A stretch of 7,245 bases of DNA, taken from the NCBI GenBank assembly GCA_947427325.1, contig CANEHP010000113.1, forward strand, positions 1 to 7,245. Direction: 5' to 3'. Below, one piece after another: positions 1 to 6,201 of the stretch. How positions within the stretch are numbered: the first letter of the stretch is position 1; each line of letters begins with the position of its first letter. The notes under the pieces were generated by a model. That model saw only the letters and a list, made by a program, of their open reading frames with translations, did not search any database and was not told where the DNA came from. The DNA comes from an uncultured Clostridia bacterium (GTDB lineage: Bacteria > Bacillota > Clostridia > Oscillospirales > Ruminococcaceae). Position numbers and translations under genes: made by a program.

Positions 1-8
1 AAGGGTTG

Positions 9-32
9 GAGAATTTCGCAAGCGAAATTCTC
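9..32. repeat. Perfect inverted repeat, 11-bp arms
   Basis: Arms GAGAATTTCGC (9-19) and GCGAAATTCTC (22-32) are perfect complements around a 2-nt centre, so either strand could fold into a hairpin. It lies about 190 bp beyond the ispD stop codon. Read on the minus strand the hairpin is followed by CAACCCTT, with no U-tract, so it is not a standard intrinsic terminator. It may be part of another interspersed palindromic element that continues beyond the window edge. Function unknown. Confidence 0.6.
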
Positions 33-100
33 TGGACGGAAACTTTATTAAACTCTTTTTTTACAGCCCCGCTTTTTGAAATTCGAGCTTTCAGAGCAGT

Positions 101-149
101 TGTGCTGAAATGTACCCGCATTTAGAAAAGCTGTGCTGAAATATACCCG
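101..149. repeat. Two 18-bp direct repeats, 31-bp period
   Basis: The unit TGTGCTGAAATGTACCCG (101-118) recurs at 132-149 with a single change (G to A at the twelfth base). The units are separated by 13 bp. A 31-bp period is not a multiple of three, so this is not a protein-level repeat, and it lies beyond the end of ispD where no gene is convincing. It could be a pair of binding sites or a remnant of a degenerate tandem repeat. The rest of 1-223 holds the hairpin at 9-32 and AT-rich sequence with no supportable gene. Confidence 0.55.
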
Positions 150-223
150 ATTTCGGAAAACAGAAACAAAACCGCCGACTGTTACTGAATAATTTGCCGC
201 AGCATTTTAAAAATACGTAAATT

Positions 224-886
224 TTATAAATCCAGCCGATTAAAATCCTCTTCCACCGTAATTTTAACTCCCGACTGCTCCCCCTCCACAATTTTTACCT
301 TTTTCCCCGCCCTGAAAAACATTCCGCACACATCGGTGGCAGACTCCCTTTCCTCTTGGGAAATTGCGCTCCACACCTCTATAAATAATCCCAGCCTAAA
401 GCATTGTGGGGTTTGAGCCAAAAACATTTCGCTTCTGGGCGGCGCAGCATAAATAAACCCGTCTCTGCACTGCAAAACCGTATCGGTGGCGGGAAGAGCG
501 GCGCCGCTTGCTCCATGCCGCTCCGCCGCCATTGCGCAGCTTATAAAGGTTTTTGCCGAAACAAGAGGTCGGGCGGCGTCATGGGTTATCATTATATCGT
601 CACAGCTGCCCCGGCTCAAAGCTTTTTTCGCCATAGCCGCCACCGTTTGACTGCGGCTTGCTCCGCCCTGCATAACTTCAACTCTGCTGTCTGAAAAAAG
701 CTCCTTGCAGTAATCCGTATAATCGGGAGAAACCGCCACGAAAATTTTTTCTATCTGCGGACATTTCAGCATTTCCTCAACGGAATACGCTATTACGGGC
801 TTTCCCTTTAACAAAACAAACTGCTTTGGCGTATCTCCTCCGAACCTTGTGCCTTTTCCCGCCGCACAGATCCCTCCAAAATACAT
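224..886 (-). CDS. ispD: 2-C-methyl-D-erythritol 4-phosphate cytidylyltransferase (IspD)
   Basis: This cytosolic enzyme of the MEP (non-mevalonate) isoprenoid pathway joins CTP and 2-C-methyl-D-erythritol 4-phosphate to give CDP-methylerythritol and pyrophosphate. The 220-residue length is normal for a stand-alone IspD. The nucleotide-binding signature CAAGKGTRFGGDTPKQF spans residues 7-23, with Lys11, Arg14 and Lys21 as the expected phosphate-contacting residues. Further family motifs are GGASRSQTV (74-82), THDAARPLVS (101-110), TDTV (134-137), AQTPQCF (157-163), ESATD (181-185) and GVKIT (206-210) near the C-terminus. The ATG start is preceded by AAAGGAAG, with 9 nt between GGAAG and the ATG. 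No ispF partner is fused or visible downstream. The gene follows the esterase after a 173-bp gap that may carry its own promoter. All key motifs are intact, so it should be active. Confidence 0.96.
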   Translation of the reverse strand: MYFGGICAAGKGTRFGGDTPKQFVLLKGKPVIAYSVEEMLKCPQIEKIFVAVSPDYTDYCKELFSDSRVEVMQGGASRSQTVAAMAKKALSRGSCDDIMITHDAARPLVSAKTFISCAMAAERHGASGAALPATDTVLQCRDGFIYAAPPRSEMFLAQTPQCFRLGLFIEVWSAISQEERESATDVCGMFFRAGKKVKIVEGEQSGVKITVEEDFNRLDL

Positions 887-957
887 AACCGCTCACTTCC
901 TTTTATTTTAGGCAAGACCGCACACAAAAACGTTAGGCGGTCATGTGCATTGAAATT

Positions 958-1004
958 AGCCGCAGTATATTTCTTCCAATCTCAAGGCGAAATGCACTGC
1001 GGCT
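958..1004 (-). other. Inverted repeat in the ispD upstream region
   Basis: AGCCGCAGT (958-966) and ACTGCGGCT (996-1004) are perfect 9-bp complements around a 29-nt loop, between the esterase stop and the ispD start. A 7-bp pairing, GTGCATT (945-951) with AATGCAC (991-997), shares bases with the right arm and would compete with it. A third, 6-bp pairing, GACCGC (916-921) with GCGGTC (937-942), lies just before the ispD ribosome binding site. No U-tract follows any of them on the minus strand, so a classic terminator is not supported. A folded ispD leader is possible but unproven. Confidence 0.35.
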
Positions 1005-1019
1005 CTGAAATCCCATGTA

Positions 1020-1048
1020 ATCCTATGTAATTATGATCCGCCGATCAA
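1020..1048 (-). promoter_or_regulatory. Candidate sigma-A promoter for ispD
   Basis: On the minus strand TTGATC (1048-1043) and TAGGAT (1025-1020) are separated by exactly 17 bp, each matching four of six consensus bases. They sit just after the esterase stop and about 135 bp upstream of ispD, so the transcript would carry the inverted repeats of the gap. The -35 box overlaps GATCCGCCGATC (1035-1046), which contains two GATC sites. The match is weak and could be chance. Read-through from the esterase is the alternative. Confidence 0.25.
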
Positions 1049-1059
1049 AGTGAGTCCCC

Positions 1060-2610
1060 TTATTTCTCATCGTTTGCGCAGGTTCTGAAGGGCGCAAGAG
1101 GCAAACCGTTAATGCCGAAAATATTCACATTGCCGTAATTTGTCCAGCAGTACCTTGCATAAAGCGGCTCGGCTACCTCAGAGGAGGACAGAGTAATAAC
1201 ACGGCCCTCTATCTTAACGCAGGCGGGCTTAAACTCCTTATCCGCTCCCGCTATTTCAAAGCCAAGGGACCGGTCTGCGCCCACATTCTCCTTGGCAGCA
1301 GCGTCCTCCTGCACCTTAAAGCCGAGACAATGCTCAAAATGCAGCTCCAATTCTCCCTCTTTAACCATACATTCCCTGTACATGGGGCTGAATGCGGTAT
1401 GCTCTAAATTCTTAAAGCCGTAAACGCCGTACAGCGCCTGAAGAGCAAGACGGTGACCCACAGGCTCTTTAGCTCTCGGGTGAATTTCGTTAAACTCTCC
1501 CACATCAAGGGCGACGGCAATTCCCGTATTCCTTACCGTCTGATACGTCTTCATCTGCGCCTCTCGGATAAGACACCAGTGCTTATGGTCGGCGTCTGCC
1601 TTGTAACGGTGCATGGGCAGCTGCACAAACAGGAAAGGAAGCTCATTATCTCCCCAATCCTCTCTCCAGAGCTGAATAAGCCTTGTAAACAGCTTGTAGT
1701 AGGTTTTGGGGCGATGATCGTCGCTTTCGCCCTGATAGTATATAAATCCCCTTAAGGTATAGGGACATACTCTTTTTATCATAGAATGATAAAGAGCGGA
1801 CGCCGACATAGGATTATAGTGATTGCAGGGACCGGGATAGAGATTTTTTCCGCAGCATTCCTGAACCTGGTCCCAAGTGCCGTCGGGATGCTCTGCATAA
1901 AAAATTTGGCTTTTCCGATTCCATTCCTCGCTGTAGCTGCAATAGTCCAGCCAGTCCTTTTCCATTTCCTCTTCGGTTTTTCCAGCCGACTGCTTTTCCA
2001 CGTCCAAAAGATATTCGTTGGTGTCCCTGTCGGCTTCAAGACTTTCCCTGCTCATCCAATAGGATGCGGAAGTGCCGCCCCAATTACAGCCGATTACTCC
2101 TACCGTTACTCCTAATTTTTCAGCTAACTCCTTTGCGAAGAAATAGCCCACCGCCGACCAGCATCTTGCGCTTTCGCTGTCAAATTCGGCCCAGCAGGTA
2201 TTATTTTCCCACTCAAAAAAGTCCTTATCCGTAATATTCTTTTTGGGAGTGTAGTAAAATCTTACTCCGGGATTTTTATCCCTTGTCAGTACGTCCTTTT
2301 CCTTGCAGCTTTGCAGCTCCCATTCCATATTGGACTGTCCCCCTGCAAGCCAAACCTCGCCGTAAGCCACATTGTCAAAGGTCTTTTCCTCCCCGCCGCA
2401 GGCAGCTGTAAGAGTATAGCCTGTTCCCGCACAGTGAGGGGGCAGCTGTACCGACCACCTTCCGTCCCTGACACGACCCACGCCTTTTTTGCCGTCGGCC
2501 GAAACGGTTACCAATGCGCCGTCCTCTCCCGTACCGAAAACCGAAACGGGTTTTTCGCACTGTAATACCATATTATTGCTGAATATTGAAGCTACCTTAA
2601 ATTGTGACAT
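1060..2610 (-). CDS. Sialate O-acetylesterase-like SGNH carbohydrate esterase
   Basis: This 516-residue protein is a probable esterase that removes O-acetyl groups from sugars such as sialic acids. A beta-rich N-terminal region (about 1-85, with the family-typical NNMVLQ at 12-17) leads into the SGNH hydrolase core. The nucleophile motif is GQSNME (91-96, Ser93), followed by the oxyanion-type segment NWGGTSASYW (176-185). The block FIYYQGESD (289-297) is typical of the SASA family. The C-terminal catalytic segment is DVGEFNEIHP (369-378) followed by VGHRLA (384-389), with His377 the probable catalytic histidine. A beta-rich tail closes the protein. There is no signal peptide, so it probably acts in the cytoplasm on imported sugars. 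The ATG is preceded by AAGGAAGG at 7-nt spacing. The true substrate could also be acetylated xylan or another glycan. No sialic acid catabolism genes are beside it. It is read in the same direction as topA, with only a repeat element between them. Confidence 0.88.
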   Translation of the reverse strand: MSQFKVASIFSNNMVLQCEKPVSVFGTGEDGALVTVSADGKKGVGRVRDGRWSVQLPPHCAGTGYTLTAACGGEEKTFDNVAYGEVWLAGGQSNMEWELQSCKEKDVLTRDKNPGVRFYYTPKKNITDKDFFEWENNTCWAEFDSESARCWSAVGYFFAKELAEKLGVTVGVIGCNWGGTSASYWMSRESLEADRDTNEYLLDVEKQSAGKTEEEMEKDWLDYCSYSEEWNRKSQIFYAEHPDGTWDQVQECCGKNLYPGPCNHYNPMSASALYHSMIKRVCPYTLRGFIYYQGESDDHRPKTYYKLFTRLIQLWREDWGDNELPFLFVQLPMHRYKADADHKHWCLIREAQMKTYQTVRNTGIAVALDVGEFNEIHPRAKEPVGHRLALQALYGVYGFKNLEHTAFSPMYRECMVKEGELELHFEHCLGFKVQEDAAAKENVGADRSLGFEIAGADKEFKPACVKIEGRVITLSSSEVAEPLYARYCWTNYGNVNIFGINGLPLAPFRTCANDEK

Positions 2611-2633
2611 TTTTTGTCCTTCCTTAACGTTAA

Positions 2634-2793
2634 GAACTTGTTCTCATAGGAATGGTGCGCAGATTTTCGAGCAAATTTTGTCGAGGACAAGGAAAAATTC
2701 CGCAGGAATACTCGTGTATTTCAAGGAATTTTGACGCAGTCATCGGCAAAATTTGCCGAAAAGATGCGTGCCAATTTCTATGAGAACAAGTTC
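2634..2793. repeat. MITE-like interspersed repeat, copy 1 (160 bp, complete)
   Basis: The ends GAACTTGTTCTCATAG (2634-2649) and its exact reverse complement at 2778-2793 give 16-bp perfect terminal inverted repeats. The similarity continues imperfectly for about 37 nt (TGG, CGCA and TTTTCG are shared by both ends). TAA flanks both sides (2631-2633 and 2794-2796), which fits a 3-bp target duplication. An internal palindrome lies at 2744-2758 (CGGCAAA/TTTGCCG). No transposase is encoded, so it would be a non-autonomous element. It fills nearly all of the topA-esterase gap. Its right end provides the last base of the topA stop codon, and its left end lies against a 12-bp palindrome CTTAACGTTAAG (2623-2634) that overlaps the esterase ribosome binding site. 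It is nearly identical to copies at 5002-5175 and 7198 onward. Confidence 0.85.
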
Positions 2794-4880
2794 TAATTCT
2801 TTTCCTCAAGACCCCGCTCATATCCGCACTCTTCGTCGGCACAGTAAATCTTTCCGTTTTTGCCCTTCTTTTTAAAGAGCGTTTTTCCGCATTTGGGGCA
2901 TTTTTCGGGGATGGGGGTGTCCCAAGTCATATAGTTGCAGTCCTTGTAATTTTCACAGCCGAAAAAGGGCTTTCCCTTTTTGGACTTTTTAGCAAGCATT
3001 CTTCCGCCGCATTTGGGGCAAAAGCCCCCTGTTTCGTTTACGATCCGCTTTGTGTTTTTACATTCGGGGAAGCCCGAGCAGCCCAAAAACTTTCCGTAAG
3101 GTCCTATTTTTATTACCATAGGCTTGCCGCAAAGCTCACAAACCTGATCGGTAGGCTCGTCGGGAACTTTGACCCGCTTGCCGTCCATATCCTTTTCCGC
3201 CTGTTCAAGAGTTTTTGCAAAATCAGAGTAGAAATCGCTTAAGACTTCCACCCACGCTTCCTTGCCCTCCTCGACCTTATCTAAGCTTCCTTCCATCTTG
3301 GCGGTAAATTTTACATCGACTATATGCCTAAAATGATCCTCCAAAACCTCGGTAATGGTGTCTCCCAGGGGGGTGGGCTTAAGCTGCTTCTGTTCAAACT
3401 CCACATAGTGCCTGTCAAGAATGGTGGAGATGGTAGTCGCATAGGTGGAGGGTCTGCCTATGCCGTTTTCCTCCATAGCCTTGATAAGACTTGCTTCGTT
3501 ATATCTTGGGGGCGGCTGAGTGAAATGCTGATTTCCCGTTATCTCTTCGGCCTTAAGCACCTCGCCCTCCGTTAATTTGGGCAGCACGCCGCCGTTTTCC
3601 TCATCATTATCGGAGGCTTCGGTATAAAGCTTTGTAAAGCCGTCGAATTTTACCGTGTAGCCGTTGGTCTTAAAAGCGCAATTTCCCGCCATAACGGTTA
3701 CTGCCACGGTGTTAAGCTGTGCGTTTGCCATCTGACTTGCAATAAATCTTTCCCATATAAGCTTGTAGAGCTTATATTGGTCGGAAGAAAGGCTGGACTT
3801 TATCTTTTGGGGAACAAGCTCTATTGTTGAAGGGCGTATTGCTTCGTGAGCGTCCTGGGCATTGCTTTTACTCTTATAGACCTTCGGCTTTTCGGGAAGA
3901 TATTCCTGCCCGTAGGTATCCTTTATAAGTGTTGCGGCAGCTGTTTTCGCCTCATCGGAAATGCGCAGGCTGTCTGTTCTCATATAGGTGATAAGACCCA
4001 CTGCGCCCTGTCCCTCGATCTCAACGCCCTCGTACAGCTCCTGAGCGGTTTTCATGGTGCGTCGGGAATTAAAGCCCAAACGGCGGTTAGCCTCCTGCTG
4101 CAATGTAGAAGTGGTAAAAGGCGGAGCGGGCTGCTTTTTTCTGGTGGATTTTTTTATGCTGTCTACCTTAAACTCTTTATCTTCAAGATATTTTAAAAGT
4201 CTGTCCGTTTCCTCCTTGTTGTTCAGCTCGGCTTTCTGTCCGTCAATTTCGGCAAGCTTTATGGGAAAGGGCTTTTTGCTGTTCTGTGAAGCCGCCTTGC
4301 CTTCGACCGTCCAATACTCCTTGGGATCAAAGGCTTTTATCTCCTTTTCACGGTCTACAATAAGCTTTACCACCACCGACTGAACTCTGCCTGCCGAAAG
4401 TCCCCTTCTTACCTTTTTCCAAAGGAAGGGACTCAGCTTATAGCCCACTATGCGGTCAAGTATTCTTCTTGCCTGCTGAGCGTTGATAAGATCGCTGTCA
4501 AGGCTTCTGGGGTTTTCCATACCGGTCTTAACGCCGCTTTTTGTTATTTCCGAAAAGGTAACGCGAATAGGATGACTTCCGTCAAGCCCGAGCACCTCCG
4601 CCAAATGCCATGAGATCGCCTCGCCCTCTCTGTCGGGGTCGGTTGCAAGGTAAACTGCATCGGATTTTTTTACATAGCCCTTAAGCTCCTTTATCAGCGC
4701 TGTTTTATCCTTTTTATTTTCATATACCGGCTCAAAGTTATGTTCTATATCAACGCCTAATTTTGATTTGGGAAGATCTCTTATATGACCTACGCATGCC
4801 ACTACTTTGTATTTATTTCCCAAATATTTCTGAACGGTTTTCGCTTTGGAGGGAGACTCCAAAATTACTAAATCTGACAA
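2793..4880 (-). CDS. topA: DNA topoisomerase I (type IA)
   Basis: TopA relaxes negative supercoils by passing one strand through a transient single-strand break. The call uses a TTG start giving 695 residues, because an ideal TAGGAGG lies 7 nt upstream and the protein then begins SDLVILESPSKAKT, the standard TopA N-terminus. The Toprim domain has Glu8 and DPDREGE (81-87). The strand-passage motif LSAGRVQS is at 161-168. The catalytic tyrosine is Tyr299 in GLITYMRTDS (295-304), and HEAIRPS and GIGRPSTYA motifs follow. The C-terminus carries three four-cysteine zinc ribbons: Cys581/584/601/607, Cys621/624/642/648 and Cys661/664/680/685. The Lys-rich tail is typical of Firmicute TopA. It ends in TAG, whose G is the terminal base of the adjacent repeat. 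The usual dprA neighbour is absent. The gene is intact and certain; only the start was a choice. Confidence 0.97.
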   Translation of the reverse strand: MSDLVILESPSKAKTVQKYLGNKYKVVACVGHIRDLPKSKLGVDIEHNFEPVYENKKDKTALIKELKGYVKKSDAVYLATDPDREGEAISWHLAEVLGLDGSHPIRVTFSEITKSGVKTGMENPRSLDSDLINAQQARRILDRIVGYKLSPFLWKKVRRGLSAGRVQSVVVKLIVDREKEIKAFDPKEYWTVEGKAASQNSKKPFPIKLAEIDGQKAELNNKEETDRLLKYLEDKEFKVDSIKKSTRKKQPAPPFTTSTLQQEANRRLGFNSRRTMKTAQELYEGVEIEGQGAVGLITYMRTDSLRISDEAKTAAATLIKDTYGQEYLPEKPKVYKSKSNAQDAHEAIRPSTIELVPQKIKSSLSSDQYKLYKLIWERFIASQMANAQLNTVAVTVMAGNCAFKTNGYTVKFDGFTKLYTEASDNDEENGGVLPKLTEGEVLKAEEITGNQHFTQPPPRYNEASLIKAMEENGIGRPSTYATTISTILDRHYVEFEQKQLKPTPLGDTITEVLEDHFRHIVDVKFTAKMEGSLDKVEEGKEAWVEVLSDFYSDFAKTLEQAEKDMDGKRVKVPDEPTDQVCELCGKPMVIKIGPYGKFLGCSGFPECKNTKRIVNETGGFCPKCGGRMLAKKSKKGKPFFGCENYKDCNYMTWDTPIPEKCPKCGKTLFKKKGKNGKIYCADEECGYERGLEEKN

Positions 4881-5001
4881 GGTTTTTCCTCCTAAATATA
4901 TACCTGTTAAACGGAACGGCGCACCGAATTTACGAAAAATCACAGAGCGCATACTCTTTCCGATTTCAGGATTTGTTCTCAACAGAGAGCTTTATCCCTA
5001 A
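4881..5001 (-). other. topA upstream region
   Basis: These 121 bp separate repeat copy 2 from the topA start. The frame stays open to an in-frame ATG at 4982, but the extra 34 residues precede the conserved TopA N-terminus and lack a comparable ribosome binding site, so they are treated as untranslated. TTGTTCTCA (4973-4981) matches nine bases of the repeat terminus, perhaps by chance. No convincing -35/-10 pair was found, so topA may be read from upstream or from within the repeat. Confidence 0.4.
4888..4894 (-). promoter_or_regulatory. Ribosome binding site fixing the topA TTG start
   Basis: TAGGAGG on the minus strand is a near-perfect anti-Shine-Dalgarno match, 7 nt before TTG at 4880-4878. 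It decides the start, because the upstream in-frame ATG at 4982 has no comparable site and would add 34 residues not expected in TopA. Confidence 0.88.
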
Positions 5002-5175
5002 GAACTTGTTATCATAGGAATGGTGCGCAGATTTTCGAGCAATTTTTGTCGAGGACATTTTGTCGAGGACAAGGAAAATTTCCGCAAGAATACTCGTGTA
5101 TTTCAAGGAATTTTGACGCAGTCATCGGCAAAATTTGCCGAAAAGATGCGTGCCAATTTCTATGAGAACAAGTTC
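5002..5175. repeat. MITE-like interspersed repeat, copy 2 (174 bp, complete)
   Basis: This is the second full copy of the family seen at 2634-2793 and in the same orientation. It has the same GAACTTG...CAAGTTC ends and is flanked by TAA on both sides (4999-5001 and 5176-5178). By eye it differs from copy 1 by about four substitutions and a 14-bp tandem duplication. One substitution (C to A in TTGTTATC) breaks the otherwise perfect 16-bp terminal inverted repeat. It lies between the methyltransferase stop (52 nt away) and topA. It has no coding capacity. Confidence 0.85.
5044..5071. repeat. 14-bp tandem duplication inside repeat copy 2
   Basis: TTTTGTCGAGGACA occurs at 5044-5057 and again immediately at 5058-5071. 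Copy 1 has a single unit, and the duplication accounts exactly for the 14-bp length difference (174 versus 160 bp). Replication slippage after insertion is the likely cause. Confidence 0.9.
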
Positions 5176-5192
5176 TAAGCAAAATTCGAGAT

Positions 5193-5216
5193 AACCGCCA
5201 GCCGATTAAAGCGGTT
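5193..5216 (-). terminator. Weak hairpin after the methyltransferase gene
   Basis: AACCGC (5193-5198) and GCGGTT (5211-5216) form a 6-bp stem with a 12-nt loop, 11 nt past the stop codon on the minus strand. It is followed by ATCTCGAATTTT, which is only a poor U-rich tract. It could be a weak terminator, and the adjacent repeat could add structure, but the call is tentative. Confidence 0.2.
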
Positions 5217-5227
5217 TAAAGCGGCGC

Positions 5228-6019
5228 TTATCGATTACTTGACTGTCCTTTGCCAACCTCCCAGCAAATAACCGCCGCTGCGGCTGCCGCATTCAGCGAT
5301 TCCGCATTTTTAATGGGAATATAAAGCTTTTTGCACTCGGCGGCTATTTTGGCGGCGACTCCATGTCCCTCGTTTCCGATTATCACGGCTGTTTTTTGAG
5401 GGAAATCAAATGCGCCTAATTTTTGCGCTGTTTCGTCTAACATCGCCGCATATACGGCAAAGCCTTTTTCCTTTGCCCTGTCTATTATATCTAAAAGAGA
5501 AATCTGCAAAAAGGGCAAACGAAAAACGCTTCCCATTGAGGCTCTAAGGGTTTTCGGCGACCAGGGATCGGCGCAGCCGTCACCCAAAACCGCAGCCTTT
5601 ATGCCTAAGGCTTCGGCGGTTCTTATCATAGTGCCCAGGTTGCCGGAATCCTGAACGCAGTCTAACATTAAAATTTTTTCATTTGATAATATTTTATCAA
5701 GATTTTCGGATTTGTCAAGGATTTTTCCTGCAATAAATATTCCCTGAGGAGATTTTTGTTCGCTTATGCTTTGATAAACCTCCTTTGTAACGATGTAAAT
5801 CGGGCAGATATTTTCCAAAAGCTTTGCCGCTTCGGGAAATTTTTCCTGCGCTTCAAGACTTATAACGGCGTATTCTATCTCTATTCCCGCCTTAACGGCT
5901 TCTTCTGCCAGCTTAAAGCCCTCGGCGGCAAACAGGCCTTCCCTGTCCCTTATCTTTTTTTCCGACAGCAGCCGTCTGCTTTTTGCCGCCGCTTCGTTTT
6001 TCCTTGAAGTTATTATCAT
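5228..6019 (-). CDS. SpoU/TrmH-family RNA 2'-O-methyltransferase
   Basis: This 263-residue SPOUT-superfamily enzyme is expected to transfer a methyl group from S-adenosylmethionine to a ribose 2'-OH in rRNA or tRNA. An N-terminal L30e-like substrate-binding region (about 1-97) includes LFAAEGFKLAEEAV (29-42) and SPQGIFIAG (90-98). The three SpoU motifs follow: motif 1 QDSGNLGTMIRTAEALG (123-139, Asn127 and Arg133), motif 2 IIGNEGHGV (213-221) and motif 3 IPIKNAESLN (234-243) in the knotted SAM-binding fold. The length and layout match the YsgA/RlmB-like group common in Firmicutes. The exact RNA target cannot be read from sequence, so no symbol is given. The ATG has AGGGAG 7 nt upstream. It is divergent from the membrane-protein gene and may be first in a rightward-to-leftward unit with topA. 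Confidence 0.92.
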   Translation of the reverse strand: MIITSRKNEAAAKSRRLLSEKKIRDREGLFAAEGFKLAEEAVKAGIEIEYAVISLEAQEKFPEAAKLLENICPIYIVTKEVYQSISEQKSPQGIFIAGKILDKSENLDKILSNEKILMLDCVQDSGNLGTMIRTAEALGIKAAVLGDGCADPWSPKTLRASMGSVFRLPFLQISLLDIIDRAKEKGFAVYAAMLDETAQKLGAFDFPQKTAVIIGNEGHGVAAKIAAECKKLYIPIKNAESLNAAAAAAVICWEVGKGQSSNR

Positions 6020-6078
6020 TTGACAACTCCCTAATAATATGATATCCTTATCTTGTATATACCGTAATTATGTATAAT
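6020..6078 (+). promoter_or_regulatory. Candidate promoter boxes in the divergent region
   Basis: On the plus strand a perfect TTGACA (6020-6025) is followed after 17 bp by TATCCT (6043-6048), a plausible sigma-A promoter driving the membrane-protein gene with a leader of roughly 150 nt. A consensus TATAAT at 6073-6078 is an alternative -10 box, but no good -35 lies at 16-18 bp before it. The TTGACA abuts the methyltransferase start codon. The AT-rich stretch must also hold the minus-strand promoter, for which no clear pair was found. Confidence 0.4.
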
Positions 6079-6094
6079 CAAAAGCAATGTTTCG

Positions 6095-6113
6095 GCCGCC
6101 TCCTTTAGGCGGC
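6095..6113 (+). other. GC-rich hairpin in leader of membrane-protein gene
   Basis: GCCGCCT (6095-6101) pairs perfectly with AGGCGGC (6107-6113) around the loop CCTTT. The loop plus left arm contains CCTCC, which is complementary to the GGAGG of the downstream ribosome binding site (6192-6196). No U-tract follows, so termination is unlikely. It could influence translation, but this is inference. Confidence 0.5.
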
Positions 6114-6144
6114 GGAAATCTCGGGGGACTGTGCCGTGGAATTT

Positions 6145-6169
6145 TGCGGAATTTTTCGAAAATTCCGCA
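6145..6169 (+). other. Perfect 11-bp hairpin in leader of membrane-protein gene
   Basis: TGCGGAATTTT (6145-6155) pairs with AAAATTCCGCA (6159-6169) around the loop TCG. Flanking GGGGGACTG (6123-6131) and CAGGTCCTCC (6168-6177) can extend the pairing imperfectly. It lies about 33 nt before the ATG. No U-run follows on either strand. The string AAAATTCCGCAGG (6159-6171) is also found inside the interspersed repeat (2694-2706). It may be a leader structure or another palindromic element. Confidence 0.55.
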
Positions 6170-6190
6170 GGTCCTCCGTCATTTAAATAT

Positions 6191-6198
6191 TGGAGGAG
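6191..6198 (+). promoter_or_regulatory. Ribosome binding site fixing the start at 6202
   Basis: TGGAGGAG contains a strong GGAGG (6192-6196) placed 5 nt before ATG at 6202-6204. An in-frame TTG at 6190 overlaps this site and so cannot use it. The ATG is therefore the start. Confidence 0.85.
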
Positions 6199-6201
6199 CT
6201 T

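Noticed and set aside
9..32. Intrinsic terminator for ispD
   Set aside because: The hairpin is about 190 bp beyond the stop and is followed by CAACCCTT on the minus strand, without a U-tract.
101..149. Possible minimal CRISPR array
   Set aside because: Only two units with a 13-bp spacer and no cas gene, far outside normal CRISPR repeat-spacer geometry.
91..291. 66-residue minus-strand open frame overlapping the end of ispD
   Set aside because: It overlaps ispD out of frame and spans the two 18-bp direct repeats, with no protein family character.
2630..2842. 70-residue minus-strand open frame running through repeat copy 1
   Set aside because: It is created by the repeat sequence and overlaps the topA end in another frame. 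The 14-bp duplication in copy 2 breaks the same frame, so it is not under coding constraint.
3846..4383. Plus-strand open frames of 109-116 residues opposite topA
   Set aside because: They are antisense shadows of the strongly conserved topA core and lack ribosome binding sites.
4881..4982. 34-residue N-terminal extension of TopA from an in-frame ATG
   Set aside because: The TTG at 4880 has an ideal TAGGAGG at 7-nt spacing and the family N-terminus starts there, while the upstream ATG lacks a comparable site.
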